From: JAFEDN01 sp963818985
GTDB lineage: Bacteria > Pseudomonadota > Gammaproteobacteria > Coxiellales > Coxiellaceae
Direction: 5' to 3'
Length of the DNA: 64,000 nucleotides
NCBI GenBank assembly: GCA_963818985.1
Contig: CAWFUJ010000008.1
Location: forward strand, 62,001 to 126,000
The stretch's first letter is position 1, and every line of letters begins with the position of its first letter. The notes beneath the pieces are model-generated. The model was not told the origin of the DNA, ran no database searches, and worked only from the letters and a program-made list of their open reading frames with translations. Shown here in pieces: positions 24,108 through 34,116 of this stretch. Both the position numbers and the translations under genes were made by a program.

Positions 24108-27100
24108 ATGAACAATAATATAATGGAATTAAATAAATTCCCAGGTTCAACCCCAGTATTTTCTACATATACTAAGGACAATTTTATTAAAGTCCAGGCA
24201 AAAATCCTTAGAATGCTTGACCAAACTGTAAAAACTTTTTCTTTTCTCAAGGATATAAAAGAAACAAAAATTACAAAAAAATTAAATAATATTAGCCGTC
24301 AAGCAAATTCACCACTTCATATTCTAAATCCTGAACTGGCAGAATTAGCAAATAATATTTTTGCTACTGCTCAATCCCTCCCATTGAGTTCGGAGTCTAT
24401 CAAATTAAAAACTAATTTTTTAAATTTGGCAATTGAAGTCTTACTAATGGGTATGGAAACAGATGAATCTCAAACGTTATATATTACAATTCATTATAAT
24501 TATCTATTTATTTACCTGGGGCTGGGTTTAACCCTTGAACCTGAAATTTTTACCTATTCTGAAAAAATTTTTGAAATTAAACTCACTCAATCAAAAGCCT
24601 TGATGACTGATTTTGATTTAGCCCTCAAAGTTTTAAATATTTTAATAACGAAATTGAACATTTTACTAATGAATCTTTCTAAGAAGCCGACTGAATCGTC
24701 TGAATTAATTGGGCTAATTAATCAGTATGCTTTAAAAAAGTTATTAAAGCTACTTGCACAATTAGAAGCTATTATCTCTATTCCATTTGAAAAATATTTT
24801 TTATTAAACATAAATTTGTTAAGAATTATCAAATTTAATTTTGTAAATAAATATACTAACGAAGATATAGAAGAGTTGATTTCTTTCATGCATACTACTT
24901 GGCTAAATAAAATAAAATTGGTCGCATTTTCTGATTCTAATGCCTCATTTATATATTCTGAACTAAATAATGATATTTTTCATATCATTCAAAATTTTCC
25001 GGACTATTTTGCTGACCACAAGCTAAGTTTATCGCATTTGGAAGAAATGAAGGAATATTATCACTGTGTGGAAAGGGGTGACGAGAAAGTAATCGTGAAA
25101 GAACTTGATGATCAAAAAATATATCATTCTAAAAAAGATAATTTATCTGAGAGAGAAAGGCTAATATTTTTTACTCCTAAATTTAAAGAAGATCTTGAGA
25201 AATCTGTTGTCGCTGCTAGTGAATTTTTGCAAGGGAAAGAATACGAATTTAAAAAGCTTCCCTCATATTCCATTCACATTGGAGGACCGTTAATTATTTC
25301 TAATGATATATTTTTGACAGCCCTTAAGATAAATTATTTGATATCAATAACTGAACTAACTTTACTGCGAGAGATTATTGCTGTGGTAAAGAATCTAGAT
25401 AAAAATATGTTAAAGAATATTGATACTCATGTAGGGTTGATATGTTCTTATTTAGCTGGAATTATTCGTCAACTTAGTGAATTAGAACTAAATAACGAGA
25501 AATTATTTAAAGCTGAATCTGAGATAGTCAATGCAGGAATAGCTTTGAGTCAAATATTATCGAAAGATAATATTGATTTCACGCGTTATCAGACTGAATT
25601 TTTTTCTTATCAATTAATAATATTATTAAATAGTGGATATAATAATTTTGACGAATTAAAACCACTTATAAAAAAAATTTATTTAATAAAATGTTTAGAA
25701 TTTGAAAGCTATAGTAGTCAAATTGAACTCATTTCCAGGATTTGCGAAATTTTTATTCGAAAAATTAACACTTCAACAGATAATCAAATAATATTATTGT
25801 CGTTTATCACTGATTTTTCTCAAAAATTAATTGACGCTTTTAATGAGATAAAGGGAAAGGAATTATCAGAATCGCAATACATTCAAGTGTTTCTATTGAC
25901 GATGAATAAGCTCATATATATCGCTGATTTTTATTTTAGGCAATATACTTATTCAAATAAAACCAACAAACAATTGTTGTTGAACAATGGGCAATCTTTG
26001 GCCAAAAAAGTAATACGTTATATTCTCATACCTTTAAAATCAATGGATTTAACTAATAATGATCGTCGTATGATATTAAATACAATCTATGGAATAGCTA
26101 ATAATCACCGGGAATTGTTTAAAGTAGAAGAAGGTAAGGTTCTGACTAATTTATTAAAGAAATATAGCTACTTTGTTATTTCCACGCCTTGCAATGATGA
26201 GCAATTAGTTAAAAGCATATGTTTACTACAGAATTTAGCTGAATCAATTCCCGCTCAGACATTAAAGCCTGCGTCTTCTACATTGGAGAAAATTGAGCAA
26301 AAAAATGAGCTTAGTACAAGCTCTAAGAAAAAGAAGAAAAAAAAGTCTAAAAAAAATAAAAATTTATCAAAGAATACTAAGAATGCGAATATCTCATTAA
26401 TAGTACAAAGTGAAGCGCCGGCCACACAACCCTGTGAGGTAGAAACGAAAATAGAAAATAAGACCATAGTTACTGATGAAAATCAGAAAACTGAGATTGA
26501 GAAGATCAAGAAAAATTTTTTAGAGATAAAGGATTGTTTAGCAATAGTGAGAGAAAAATATCAAAAGAGTAAAGAGAAAATTGCGAAAATGCAAGAATTG
26601 GAAACGCATTATATGCAGGAAATAATTTCTTTAAAATCTAAGCTAAAAGATTTTGATAGTCGTGAAAAAAAGTTTCAGGAAGAAAAAAACCATTCCCAGA
26701 GAATTATAGAGAAAGAACGTAAACTATATAAGATGCAGGAGAAACTCCTACAAGGAGAGAAAGAGAAGACCCTTAAAATGGAAAATCAGGACCGGCAAAA
26801 ATTATTTGATATACAGAATCGCCTAGAAGAAGTCATTAAACTCAACAAAACTAATAAAACTAAGGTTGAAGAATTACAAAAAACCGAGATGAATTATAAA
26901 CAGCAAATTTCTACTTTGGAATTTGAACTGAGTTCTCAGGTTGACGACATCCAGGCAGAGAAATCCTCTTTGATAAAAGAGTTAAAGGATGAGAAAAATC
27001 TCAATATAACCTATGAGCAGATGCTGAAAGTTGAGAAAGAAAAAAATTTCCGACTTGAACAAAAATTAACAGAGATTGCTAAGAAACAAAAACTTAGAGA

Positions 27101-27479
27101 GGAAGAACTTCAGAATGAACTTAAACTTGAGAAAAGCAGAACAGAAGCATTAACTAGACATTCGCAAAATGATATGAAAGATTTGTCCACATTGTATTTT
27201 ATCAATCAAACTAAAAATGCAAAATTATTTGAAGAAATGGATCAAGAAATACGAGATTTACGTTATCAGTTGTTTCTTCAAGAGCAAGCATTTCAAGAAA
27301 AATCTTTTGCTTTAATTCAGTCATCTGCACATGAACGCCAAGCTATAGCTAAAACTATTATTAATCTTTCTTCTACGAATACCAGCAAAAATAAATCATG
27401 GAAGCCGAATCTCAGTTTTCATAATGAAGGCGGGCATCCTTCAATTTTACAAAAATCAATCCTAGAATTAACTTCCTAA
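24108..27479 (+). CDS. Giant coiled-coil paralogue 3 (A-B-linker-coiled coil)
   Basis: 1123 residues. The ATG at 24108 (MNNNIMELNKFPG) is preferred because the AAAAGGA site overlaps the earlier ATG at 24102. A diverged domain A covers residues about 20-330. Domain B covers about 345-730 (HVGLICSYLAGIIRQL, ADFYFRQYT) and aligns with the N-terminus of paralogue 1. A Lys block (KKKKKKSKKNK) leads to a coiled coil from about 770 to 1080, and the tail contains WKPNLSF. The next paralogue starts 28 bp after the stop, so the two are probably co-transcribed. Very AT-rich. Function unknown. Confidence 0.82.
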   Translation: MNNNIMELNKFPGSTPVFSTYTKDNFIKVQAKILRMLDQTVKTFSFLKDIKETKITKKLNNISRQANSPLHILNPELAELANNIFATAQSLPLSSESIKLKTNFLNLAIEVLLMGMETDESQTLYITIHYNYLFIYLGLGLTLEPEIFTYSEKIFEIKLTQSKALMTDFDLALKVLNILITKLNILLMNLSKKPTESSELIGLINQYALKKLLKLLAQLEAIISIPFEKYFLLNINLLRIIKFNFVNKYTNEDIEELISFMHTTWLNKIKLVAFSDSNASFIYSELNNDIFHIIQNFPDYFADHKLSLSHLEEMKEYYHCVERGDEKVIVKELDDQKIYHSKKDNLSERERLIFFTPKFKEDLEKSVVAASEFLQGKEYEFKKLPSYSIHIGGPLIISNDIFLTALKINYLISITELTLLREIIAVVKNLDKNMLKNIDTHVGLICSYLAGIIRQLSELELNNEKLFKAESEIVNAGIALSQILSKDNIDFTRYQTEFFSYQLIILLNSGYNNFDELKPLIKKIYLIKCLEFESYSSQIELISRICEIFIRKINTSTDNQIILLSFITDFSQKLIDAFNEIKGKELSESQYIQVFLLTMNKLIYIADFYFRQYTYSNKTNKQLLLNNGQSLAKKVIRYILIPLKSMDLTNNDRRMILNTIYGIANNHRELFKVEEGKVLTNLLKKYSYFVISTPCNDEQLVKSICLLQNLAESIPAQTLKPASSTLEKIEQKNELSTSSKKKKKKKSKKNKNLSKNTKNANISLIVQSEAPATQPCEVETKIENKTIVTDENQKTEIEKIKKNFLEIKDCLAIVREKYQKSKEKIAKMQELETHYMQEIISLKSKLKDFDSREKKFQEEKNHSQRIIEKERKLYKMQEKLLQGEKEKTLKMENQDRQKLFDIQNRLEEVIKLNKTNKTKVEELQKTEMNYKQQISTLEFELSSQVDDIQAEKSSLIKELKDEKNLNITYEQMLKVEKEKNFRLEQKLTEIAKKQKLREEELQNELKLEKSRTEALTRHSQNDMKDLSTLYFINQTKNAKLFEEMDQEIRDLRYQLFLQEQAFQEKSFALIQSSAHERQAIAKTIINLSSTNTSKNKSWKPNLSFHNEGGHPSILQKSILELTS

Positions 27480-27507
27480 TGTTAGAATTTACTATTAAAG
27501 GACTTTT

Positions 27508-30432
27508 ATGAAGCAAAGTATTTTTGAAAAACTCAGCACTCAAATCAGTCAAGCCTTAATCTTAACGAAAAAACGTTTTCCTGAAGTAAAGATTGATCAA
27601 AGCGTTATTATAAATAAATTTACAACTGATGAAAAGGAGATGGAAAAGTTTGCTGAAGAACTTTTTAATATAGGTTTTCAGATTAATCTTAGTAAGGAGT
27701 CTGAAAATTTAAAGTCAATTTTTAATGTTTTATCTATACAAGTATTAGGTTTGATTAAAGCTAATGAAAATACTCAATTCTTGAAATTGGTTATTTACTG
27801 TGATTATGTGGTTAATCAATTAGAATTGCTTAATTTAGATACACCTGCTTTATATATTAGTCTTAAAGCATTACTTGATTTGGAACTCAATGCACAAGAA
27901 AGTTTAACAAATGAGTTTGAATTAATTTGTCGAATTATCTTCATGATTATTTTGTATTTCCAGAAGTCGGTCACATCAAATAAGAAGTTAATTCATTTTA
28001 TAACAAAATATTCCCAGAAATTAATTAAAAATCATTATAAGTATACCGATCTTTCACCTAAAACATCTTTAGCACAAAGTCTACAGTTTTTTACTAATTT
28101 TCTTATAATTATAAAATTTTATTTTCAAAACAATTTAAATAATGATGGCGAAGAATCAATAGCTTCTATTTATATAATTTGGGAAAAATATATTAAAGAT
28201 CGCCATATTGAATCAACTTTAAGATATCAATTAACAAAAATTATTGATCAAATTTATCAGATCAAACAAATGGATGTTAATTTTAATAATATAAATTTGT
28301 TAAACGAAATACAAACATATTATATATATTATCAAAGCCAACCTCAGCCTAAAGAAAAAGATCTAGAAAGTAAAAATCTTGATCTCAAAGTACAAGAAAA
28401 GAAATCTATTTCTCATAATCTAGATCTCTTTCGTAGCCTTAAAAATGAAATTTTACAGTCGGAAAAGCAAGCGACAAAGTTACTATCACATACGAAAAAT
28501 AATGATATTATATTAGGTACAAATAAATTTTCTAAATTAAATAGATTTAAAATAGAATTTTCTATTGCCATGGATAAGTTAAGTGATATGAGTTTTCAGG
28601 ATGAAATTAATATCAATTTACATGCTGGTAACATATATTCTTATTTTATTGAAATTGTTTGTGAATTAATCAATCATTATTCAAATGAAGAAGAAATGTT
28701 TTCTACTCAAATCAAACTTCTTAATTTAAGTTTAAAAGTTTGTGAATTGATGGATAAAGATTCTCCCCATTTATTTATTTATAAATCTCATATTTATACT
28801 TATAAAATAGTATCCTACTTGAAAAGATTTAATGATGAAGAAACTCCTAAATTATATCAATTAGTAAAATTACTAGTTTCACTCAATTTTTCGCGGTATG
28901 AAGACCTTTACATTTATACAGCTTCCATTTTTACGATTTGTTCAATGTATATCGGTAAATATTATGATTTATCCATGTCTATAAATAATATTTTTTCTTT
29001 CTTTCATCCTTTGACGATTAAATTAGATGATTCATTCAATCGGCTTCTTAAATGTGAATTGGATGATTCTGAACGTATCGAAGTATATTTATCGATTGTT
29101 GAAAAATTTAACCATCTTGCTAATTTCTATTTCAAGCAATATATCATACATAATAAAGAAATGATTGCTTTATTAACTAACGGTCAAGCGCTTATAAAAA
29201 GAGTTTTAGTTATGGCTTGCAAACCATTAGGGAAGATGCAGCTGACTGCTGATCATCGTTTGCGAATACTTACTTCGATATTTGCAGTGTGTAATCAACA
29301 TATTCATTTTTTAAGAGAAAAGCTTCTTTTTTCAATGCTAAAAAAAGCTGATATTTTTATAGATACCAATGATCTTAAAAACGCTAGCTTAGTGGAAATA
29401 ATTTTCTCGATTAAAAATTTGCAAAAATCTATTGAAGAGAAATGTATTGATGACCCAATCATCCGAAGTAAAACTCCAATCTTTGAACTTATAAATTCTG
29501 CTGTGCCTGGTAATGAAATTGTTATTCGCCAAAATGATCAATATTTAACGATTTCAGTAGAAAAGAAGAGGCCGATCTTAATTGAGCCTGTCAATTCTAA
29601 GCCGCCGGTGAACCAGCCTCGAGATATAATCACAACAGAAATAAATGAAAGTAAAAAAAAACCTATTGAGAATGATCATGAAGTTAAAGATGAAAAATCT
29701 AAACATAACCCAAAAAAAATCAAAAAAAGGCTTAAAAGGAAAAAGGCCAAATTAAAAAATAAAACTCCTGCTTACAAAACCTGTTTAGAGAGGGATGTTG
29801 AGGATTTAAAACAGAATAATATTGTTGCTAAAAACACTATAAAAGGTCTAAAAAATCAAATAATTGCCTCCAATAAAAATATTCAAAGAAAAGTAGTCAA
29901 AATTCAAAAATTGAATTCCAAAGTTTCTGAAAATCAACTTATAGTGGAGTCAATAAGATCTGACTCTAAAAAGCAAGAACAAGAACTTGAAGAATATAAA
30001 AAAATAATCAATGAATTAAGACAATCGGCACAGGAGATAAGTGAAAACTTTCAGCAACAAATAAAAGAACTCGAAAACAAACTGAATTCTCAAGCATTAG
30101 AAAACCAAAATAGTTTAAAGAAATTAAATTCTCAAATGACGTCAATTCAAACTGAGCTGAAAGACCAACAACAAAAACTTACAGAGTCAGAAGCAATAAT
30201 CAACAGCTTACGTATGCAATTGGAACAACAGCCGCAAGAATATAAACAAAACTTTTCATTATTAATAGCAAGCATGGGTCTTGAACGTGAAGCTGCTATT
30301 TTGAAGGCAGCACAGTTAAACGGAGGGTGGAAACCTGGATTAAATTATTCTGCTGGGAGCAACAATAGTAAATCTCCTACTGATGATGTGAAACCGCGCT
30401 TGCCAAATCTTGAGTTTCAAAATTTCGGATAA
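27508..30432 (+). CDS. Giant coiled-coil paralogue 4 (A-B-linker-coiled coil)
   Basis: 974 residues, ATG preceded by AAAGGA. Domain A (KQSIFEKLSTQISQALILTK, residues 1-290) is collinear with that of paralogue 2. Domain B follows (HAGNIYSYFIEIVCEL, ANFYFKQYI). Then come a Lys-rich linker (KKIKKRLKRKKAK), a coiled coil of about 150 residues and a tail with GGWKPGLNYS. The 3' end overlaps the convergent DUF6159-like gene by 56 bp, so the C-terminal tail and the membrane gene end share DNA. This pair (24108, 27508) is the likely ancestral arrangement from which paralogues 1 and 2 arose. Confidence 0.82.
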   Translation: MKQSIFEKLSTQISQALILTKKRFPEVKIDQSVIINKFTTDEKEMEKFAEELFNIGFQINLSKESENLKSIFNVLSIQVLGLIKANENTQFLKLVIYCDYVVNQLELLNLDTPALYISLKALLDLELNAQESLTNEFELICRIIFMIILYFQKSVTSNKKLIHFITKYSQKLIKNHYKYTDLSPKTSLAQSLQFFTNFLIIIKFYFQNNLNNDGEESIASIYIIWEKYIKDRHIESTLRYQLTKIIDQIYQIKQMDVNFNNINLLNEIQTYYIYYQSQPQPKEKDLESKNLDLKVQEKKSISHNLDLFRSLKNEILQSEKQATKLLSHTKNNDIILGTNKFSKLNRFKIEFSIAMDKLSDMSFQDEININLHAGNIYSYFIEIVCELINHYSNEEEMFSTQIKLLNLSLKVCELMDKDSPHLFIYKSHIYTYKIVSYLKRFNDEETPKLYQLVKLLVSLNFSRYEDLYIYTASIFTICSMYIGKYYDLSMSINNIFSFFHPLTIKLDDSFNRLLKCELDDSERIEVYLSIVEKFNHLANFYFKQYIIHNKEMIALLTNGQALIKRVLVMACKPLGKMQLTADHRLRILTSIFAVCNQHIHFLREKLLFSMLKKADIFIDTNDLKNASLVEIIFSIKNLQKSIEEKCIDDPIIRSKTPIFELINSAVPGNEIVIRQNDQYLTISVEKKRPILIEPVNSKPPVNQPRDIITTEINESKKKPIENDHEVKDEKSKHNPKKIKKRLKRKKAKLKNKTPAYKTCLERDVEDLKQNNIVAKNTIKGLKNQIIASNKNIQRKVVKIQKLNSKVSENQLIVESIRSDSKKQEQELEEYKKIINELRQSAQEISENFQQQIKELENKLNSQALENQNSLKKLNSQMTSIQTELKDQQQKLTESEAIINSLRMQLEQQPQEYKQNFSLLIASMGLEREAAILKAAQLNGGWKPGLNYSAGSNNSKSPTDDVKPRLPNLEFQNFG

Positions 30433-31203
30433 CTTTTTTATGGGCAATGTATTGATATAAAGCCTGAGAGAGTACTACCGATAAAGCATTTTGAAAAATC
30501 ATCACCATAAAAATTAATAGTCCGGTGAGGATGAATCCTAGTAATATCCATATTCTTTCACGCGTGCTGTAGGCGATGATGAGAGGTATAAATGCTATGA
30601 CGCGCATTGTAATCATTATCCAAAAAAAACTAAAATTAATTTTAGGTAGAGATCCAAACTGAGTATGCATTAATTGACTAGAACGTTTTAAAATTTTTAA
30701 AATCCCACCATTTTCATTAATCATCATTGGAAATAATAAATAGGTGGCAAATGACCAATGCAATCCGGATAATAATCGATTTTTTTTAAATTTTTGAGGA
30801 AAAAATTTGGCGGCCATACCAAATGTAAAATGCGTGCTGAGCCATAATACGATAGCTTTTAAACGTTGTGCAGCTGCTGCGAACTTAAATTGAGGTTTTT
30901 CGTCCCGATCGTACTGGTTTAAACTAAAGACTAATACGGTATTAAAATATGACGAAAGTATATTAGCAAAAAAAAAAGCTACCAACAGAATGGCATAGCC
31001 GAGCAAAATTTCCATTGTCGATAATTGTTGGTAATCAATTTTACCGATGCGAATTGACCAAGCTAAAAATGAAGTCCCACATAATACTAGAAAAAAAAAC
31101 TGCGACCGATTAAAGGCAAGATAAGCAATTTTTTTTGCTCTTGGAAAACTTTCAGACTTTGTCGCATCAATCGCAACCCGAGTTGGCTTTTTTTGAACAG
31201 CAT
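30377..31203 (-). pseudogene. DUF6159-like integral membrane protein, frameshifted in a 9-base homopolymer
   Basis: The N-terminus on the minus strand reads MLFKKSQLGLRLMRQSLKVF and KKLLILPLIGRSFFF in one frame. After an A9 run (31091-31099, T9 on the coding strand) the other frame continues LVLCGTSFLAWSIRIGK and runs to 30377 through hydrophobic segments (EILLGYAILLVAFFF, FIPLIIAYST, GLLIFMVMIF). YLLFPMMINENGGILKILKRS matches the conserved centre I recall for DUF6159 membrane proteins. Repaired length is about 275 residues, normal for the family. The ATG at 31015 gives only 212 residues. It may be a pseudogene, a slippage-corrected gene or a sequence error. Confidence 0.7.
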
Positions 31204-31290
31204 GTTAAAATAACCCCACGGCATTTCGTTATGAATAAATTGATAATACCGAGTATATTAGCATTTAAACTTACATTCCGCAGGCTTAAT

Positions 31291-32352
31291 TTGAAACTTG
31301 ATGATTTTGATTTTCATTTACCACCTCACTTAATCGCTCAGTACCCGCTAGCTGAACGCCGTGCCAGCCGCTTATTACATGTTAATATACCTCAACAACT
31401 GATTAGTCATCATGACTTTGCCGATTTTTTATCATGGTTTAACTCTGGTGATGTATTGGTTTTTAATGATACTAAGGTGATACCAGCTCGTTTATTTGGT
31501 CATAAAGCCAGTGGTGGTAAAATTGAATGTTTGGTTGAGCGAATTTTAGCTGAAAAAGAGGCGATCGTGCATATCCGGGCCAGTAAATCGCCTGCGGATG
31601 GGAGTCAAATTTTTTTAGCCAATGCTTTTTCAGCATGGATTATTAAAAAGGATAAAGATCTATATCATATTCGGATTGAGTCGGAACATCCTCTGCTATC
31701 TCTTTTGGAAAAATATGGCGTTTTACCTTTGCCACATTATATAGATCGTCTTCCGGAGCATATCGATAGGGATCGTTATCAGACAATTTATGCTCGTGAG
31801 CTCGGGGCAGTTGCCGCACCGACAGCAGGTTTACATTTTGATGCAGCCATGCTCAATGCGCTACAACAAAAAGGAGTGAAGCTTGCCTATATTACTTTGC
31901 ATATCGGCGCTGGAACTTTTCAACCTGTTCGAGAAAATAATTTAGATCTTCATCAAATGCATAGTGAATTTATCAGCATTAATGAAGACGCATGCGCTAC
32001 GATGAGTGATTGTCGATCTCATGGTGGACGGGTGATCGCGGTGGGAACGACCGTGGCGCGCTGTTTAGAAACCGCTGCAGGGCAGGGTGTTGATGAAGCT
32101 CAGCCTTACAGAGGTGAAACTTGTCTTTTTATCCGACCTGGATATAGATTTAAAATCATAGATGGGCTACTGACGAATTTTCATTTGCCTAAAACCACTT
32201 TATTAATGTTAGTCAGTGCTTTTGGCGGCTACGATTTGGTGATGAAAGCTTATAAAACCGCAGTGGAACAAAATTATAGATTTTTTAGCTATGGGGATGC
32301 TATGTTGCTGCTAAAAGATAGGCGTGATAGACTTTTTTCGGAAAATAATTAG
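31291..32352 (+). CDS. queA: S-adenosylmethionine:tRNA ribosyltransferase-isomerase
   Basis: Converts preQ1 to epoxyqueuosine at the tRNA wobble position. Motifs: FHLPPHLIAQYPLAERRASR, VFNDTKVIPARL, AAPTAGLHF, LHIGAGTFQPV and NFHLPKTTLLMLVSAF. The open frame extends upstream to 31135, but that part opposes the membrane gene and has no family similarity. TTG 31291 (LKLDDFDFHLPP) gives 353 residues, close to the E. coli 356. icd starts 11 bp after the stop. Confidence 0.93.
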   Translation: MKLDDFDFHLPPHLIAQYPLAERRASRLLHVNIPQQLISHHDFADFLSWFNSGDVLVFNDTKVIPARLFGHKASGGKIECLVERILAEKEAIVHIRASKSPADGSQIFLANAFSAWIIKKDKDLYHIRIESEHPLLSLLEKYGVLPLPHYIDRLPEHIDRDRYQTIYARELGAVAAPTAGLHFDAAMLNALQQKGVKLAYITLHIGAGTFQPVRENNLDLHQMHSEFISINEDACATMSDCRSHGGRVIAVGTTVARCLETAAGQGVDEAQPYRGETCLFIRPGYRFKIIDGLLTNFHLPKTTLLMLVSAFGGYDLVMKAYKTAVEQNYRFFSYGDAMLLLKDRRDRLFSENN

Positions 32353-32363
32353 GAGCGCATGCT

Positions 32364-33620
32364 ATGACTTATCAAAATATTCTGGTTCCAAAACCCGGCG
32401 AAAAAATTTCCTTTAATAAAGATTTGTTACTGAATGTTCCTGATCAACCTATCATTCCCTTTATCGAAGGCGACGGTATCGGTGTTGATATCACTCCAGT
32501 CATGCGTAAGGTTGTGGACGCTGCGGTTAACAAAGCTTATGGTGGAGGCCGTAAAATTTCATGGATGGAAGTTTACGCGGGTGAAAAAGCCACAAAAGTG
32601 TATGGTCATGATCAATGGCTGCCTGAAGAAACCTTAGCTGCCCTCCGTGAATACAAAGTGGGTATCAAGGGACCTTTGACAACTCCAGTAGGAGGTGGAA
32701 TACGTTCTTTAAATGTTGCATTACGTCAAGAATTGGATTTGTACGTTTGTTTGCGGCCTGTTCGTTATTTTAACGGCACTCCAAGTCCAGTGAAAGAACC
32801 TTGGCAAGTCAACATGGTTATTTTTCGAGAAAATTCCGAAGATATTTACGCGGGCATTGAATGGCCTGCGCGGAGCAAGGAAGCTAAAAAACTGATAGAT
32901 TTCTTACAAAATGAAATGGGTGTCAAAAAAATTCGCTTCCCTGAGAGCAGTGCAATTGGTATCAAGCCGGTTTCTGAACAAGGTTCTTCTCGATTGATTC
33001 GAAGAGCTATTCAATACGCCATAGAAAACCAGCGCGAATCGGTGACGATTGTCCATAAAGGCAATATTATGAAATATACGGAAGGTGCTTTTAAGGAGTG
33101 GGGCTATGAATTAGCGGGTAAAGAATTTGGTGCAGTTCCTTTGGATGGGGGACCTTGGCAGGTAATTGTTAATCCAAAAACCAAGAAAAAAATCATTATT
33201 AAAGATGTTATCGCTGATGCTTTTTTGCAGCAAATTTTGTTGCGTCCTGCGGAATATAGCGTGATAGCCACTTTAAATTTAAATGGTGACTATATTTCTG
33301 ACGCCCTTGCGGCACAAGTGGGGGGCATAGGTATCGCCCCCGGCGCAAATTTAAGTGATCAGATTGGCTTATTTGAAGCCACTCATGGCACTGCTCCAAA
33401 GTACGCTGGCCAAGATAAAGTGAATCCAGGTTCATTAATACTCTCGGCAGAAATGATGTTGCGTCATCTAGGATGGCGTGAAGCAGCGGATTTAGTACTT
33501 CGGGGAGTTGAAGGTGCAATCCAATCGCGGGTAGTCACCTATGATTTTGCCCGTTTAATGGATAATGCTAAAGAAGTGAGCTGTTCTGCTTTCGGTAACG
33601 CGATTATTGAAAATTTGTAG
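32364..33620 (+). CDS. icd: Isocitrate dehydrogenase (NADP+)
   Basis: TCA-cycle oxidation of isocitrate to 2-oxoglutarate. 418 residues with the regulatory/substrate Ser in GGIRSLNVALRQELD, the substrate motif FRENSEDIYAGIEW, and the NADP-type segment HGTAPKYAGQDKVNPGS, whose Lys-Tyr pair indicates NADP rather than NAD. The ATG has a TAGGAGC site. It follows queA closely. A palindrome at 33627 lies after the stop. Confidence 0.96.
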   Translation: MTYQNILVPKPGEKISFNKDLLLNVPDQPIIPFIEGDGIGVDITPVMRKVVDAAVNKAYGGGRKISWMEVYAGEKATKVYGHDQWLPEETLAALREYKVGIKGPLTTPVGGGIRSLNVALRQELDLYVCLRPVRYFNGTPSPVKEPWQVNMVIFRENSEDIYAGIEWPARSKEAKKLIDFLQNEMGVKKIRFPESSAIGIKPVSEQGSSRLIRRAIQYAIENQRESVTIVHKGNIMKYTEGAFKEWGYELAGKEFGAVPLDGGPWQVIVNPKTKKKIIIKDVIADAFLQQILLRPAEYSVIATLNLNGDYISDALAAQVGGIGIAPGANLSDQIGLFEATHGTAPKYAGQDKVNPGSLILSAEMMLRHLGWREAADLVLRGVEGAIQSRVVTYDFARLMDNAKEVSCSAFGNAIIENL

Positions 33621-33626
33621 TAGATC

Positions 33627-33648
33627 CCCTCTCCCTGGCGGGAGAGGG
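33627..33648. repeat. CCCTCTCCC palindrome
   Basis: Nine-base perfect arms around TGGC, 7 bp after the icd stop. The same palindrome recurs at 52606-52627, with relatives at 36082 and 38157. It lacks a T-run, so it is more like a dispersed repeat than an intrinsic terminator. Confidence 0.7.
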
Positions 33649-33720
33649 AAATAGCTGCTCATTTGCGTGAACAATTCTCAGAATAGACTATAATAAAATT
33701 ATCATCAAATGGAGGATATT

Positions 33721-34116
33721 ATGGAAGTATCTATATTTTTAGGCCGCGCATTGGGTATATACTTACTCATTATCGGGCTTAGCATGTTATTTAACCACAA
33801 AGTATTTTTTCGAACTTTTCAACAATGGGCTGAACAACCAGGAAGTATTACTTTAACCGCATTTATTTCCATAATATTAGGTATATTAATGATTTTAGTG
33901 CATAATGTTTGGGTAGCAGATTGGCGTATTGTCATCACTTTATTAGCATGGCTCACTTTAATTAAAGGCATCGTTCGTTTAAACTTTCCTCATGCAGTGC
34001 CTCGAACCATGATGTATTTTGAACAAAATCGCGTCGCTTACTTCAGCTTAGGTGTATTTTGCCTGCTATTAGCGATATTTTTATTGATTTTCAGCTTTAT
34101 AAGTTTTAGCTCATGA
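33721..34116 (+). CDS. Small four-helix integral membrane protein
   Basis: 131 residues with four predicted transmembrane helices (ALGIYLLIIGLSMLF, FISIILGILMILV, IVITLLAWLTLI, SLGVFCLLLAIFLLIF). The GGAGG site at 33711 fixes the start at ATG 33721, not the in-frame ATG at 33709. It overlaps the next gene by 4 bp (ATGA). Conserved type, function unknown. Confidence 0.8.
   Translation: MEVSIFLGRALGIYLLIIGLSMLFNHKVFFRTFQQWAEQPGSITLTAFISIILGILMILVHNVWVADWRIVITLLAWLTLIKGIVRLNFPHAVPRTMMYFEQNRVAYFSLGVFCLLLAIFLLIFSFISFSS

Noticed and set aside
30411..30470. Intrinsic terminator for the giant genes
   Set aside because: The T-rich stretch after paralogue 4 is part of the convergent gene and no stable stem precedes it.
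31135..31290. N-terminal extension of QueA
   Set aside because: The extra 52 residues oppose the DUF6159-like gene and have no QueA similarity.
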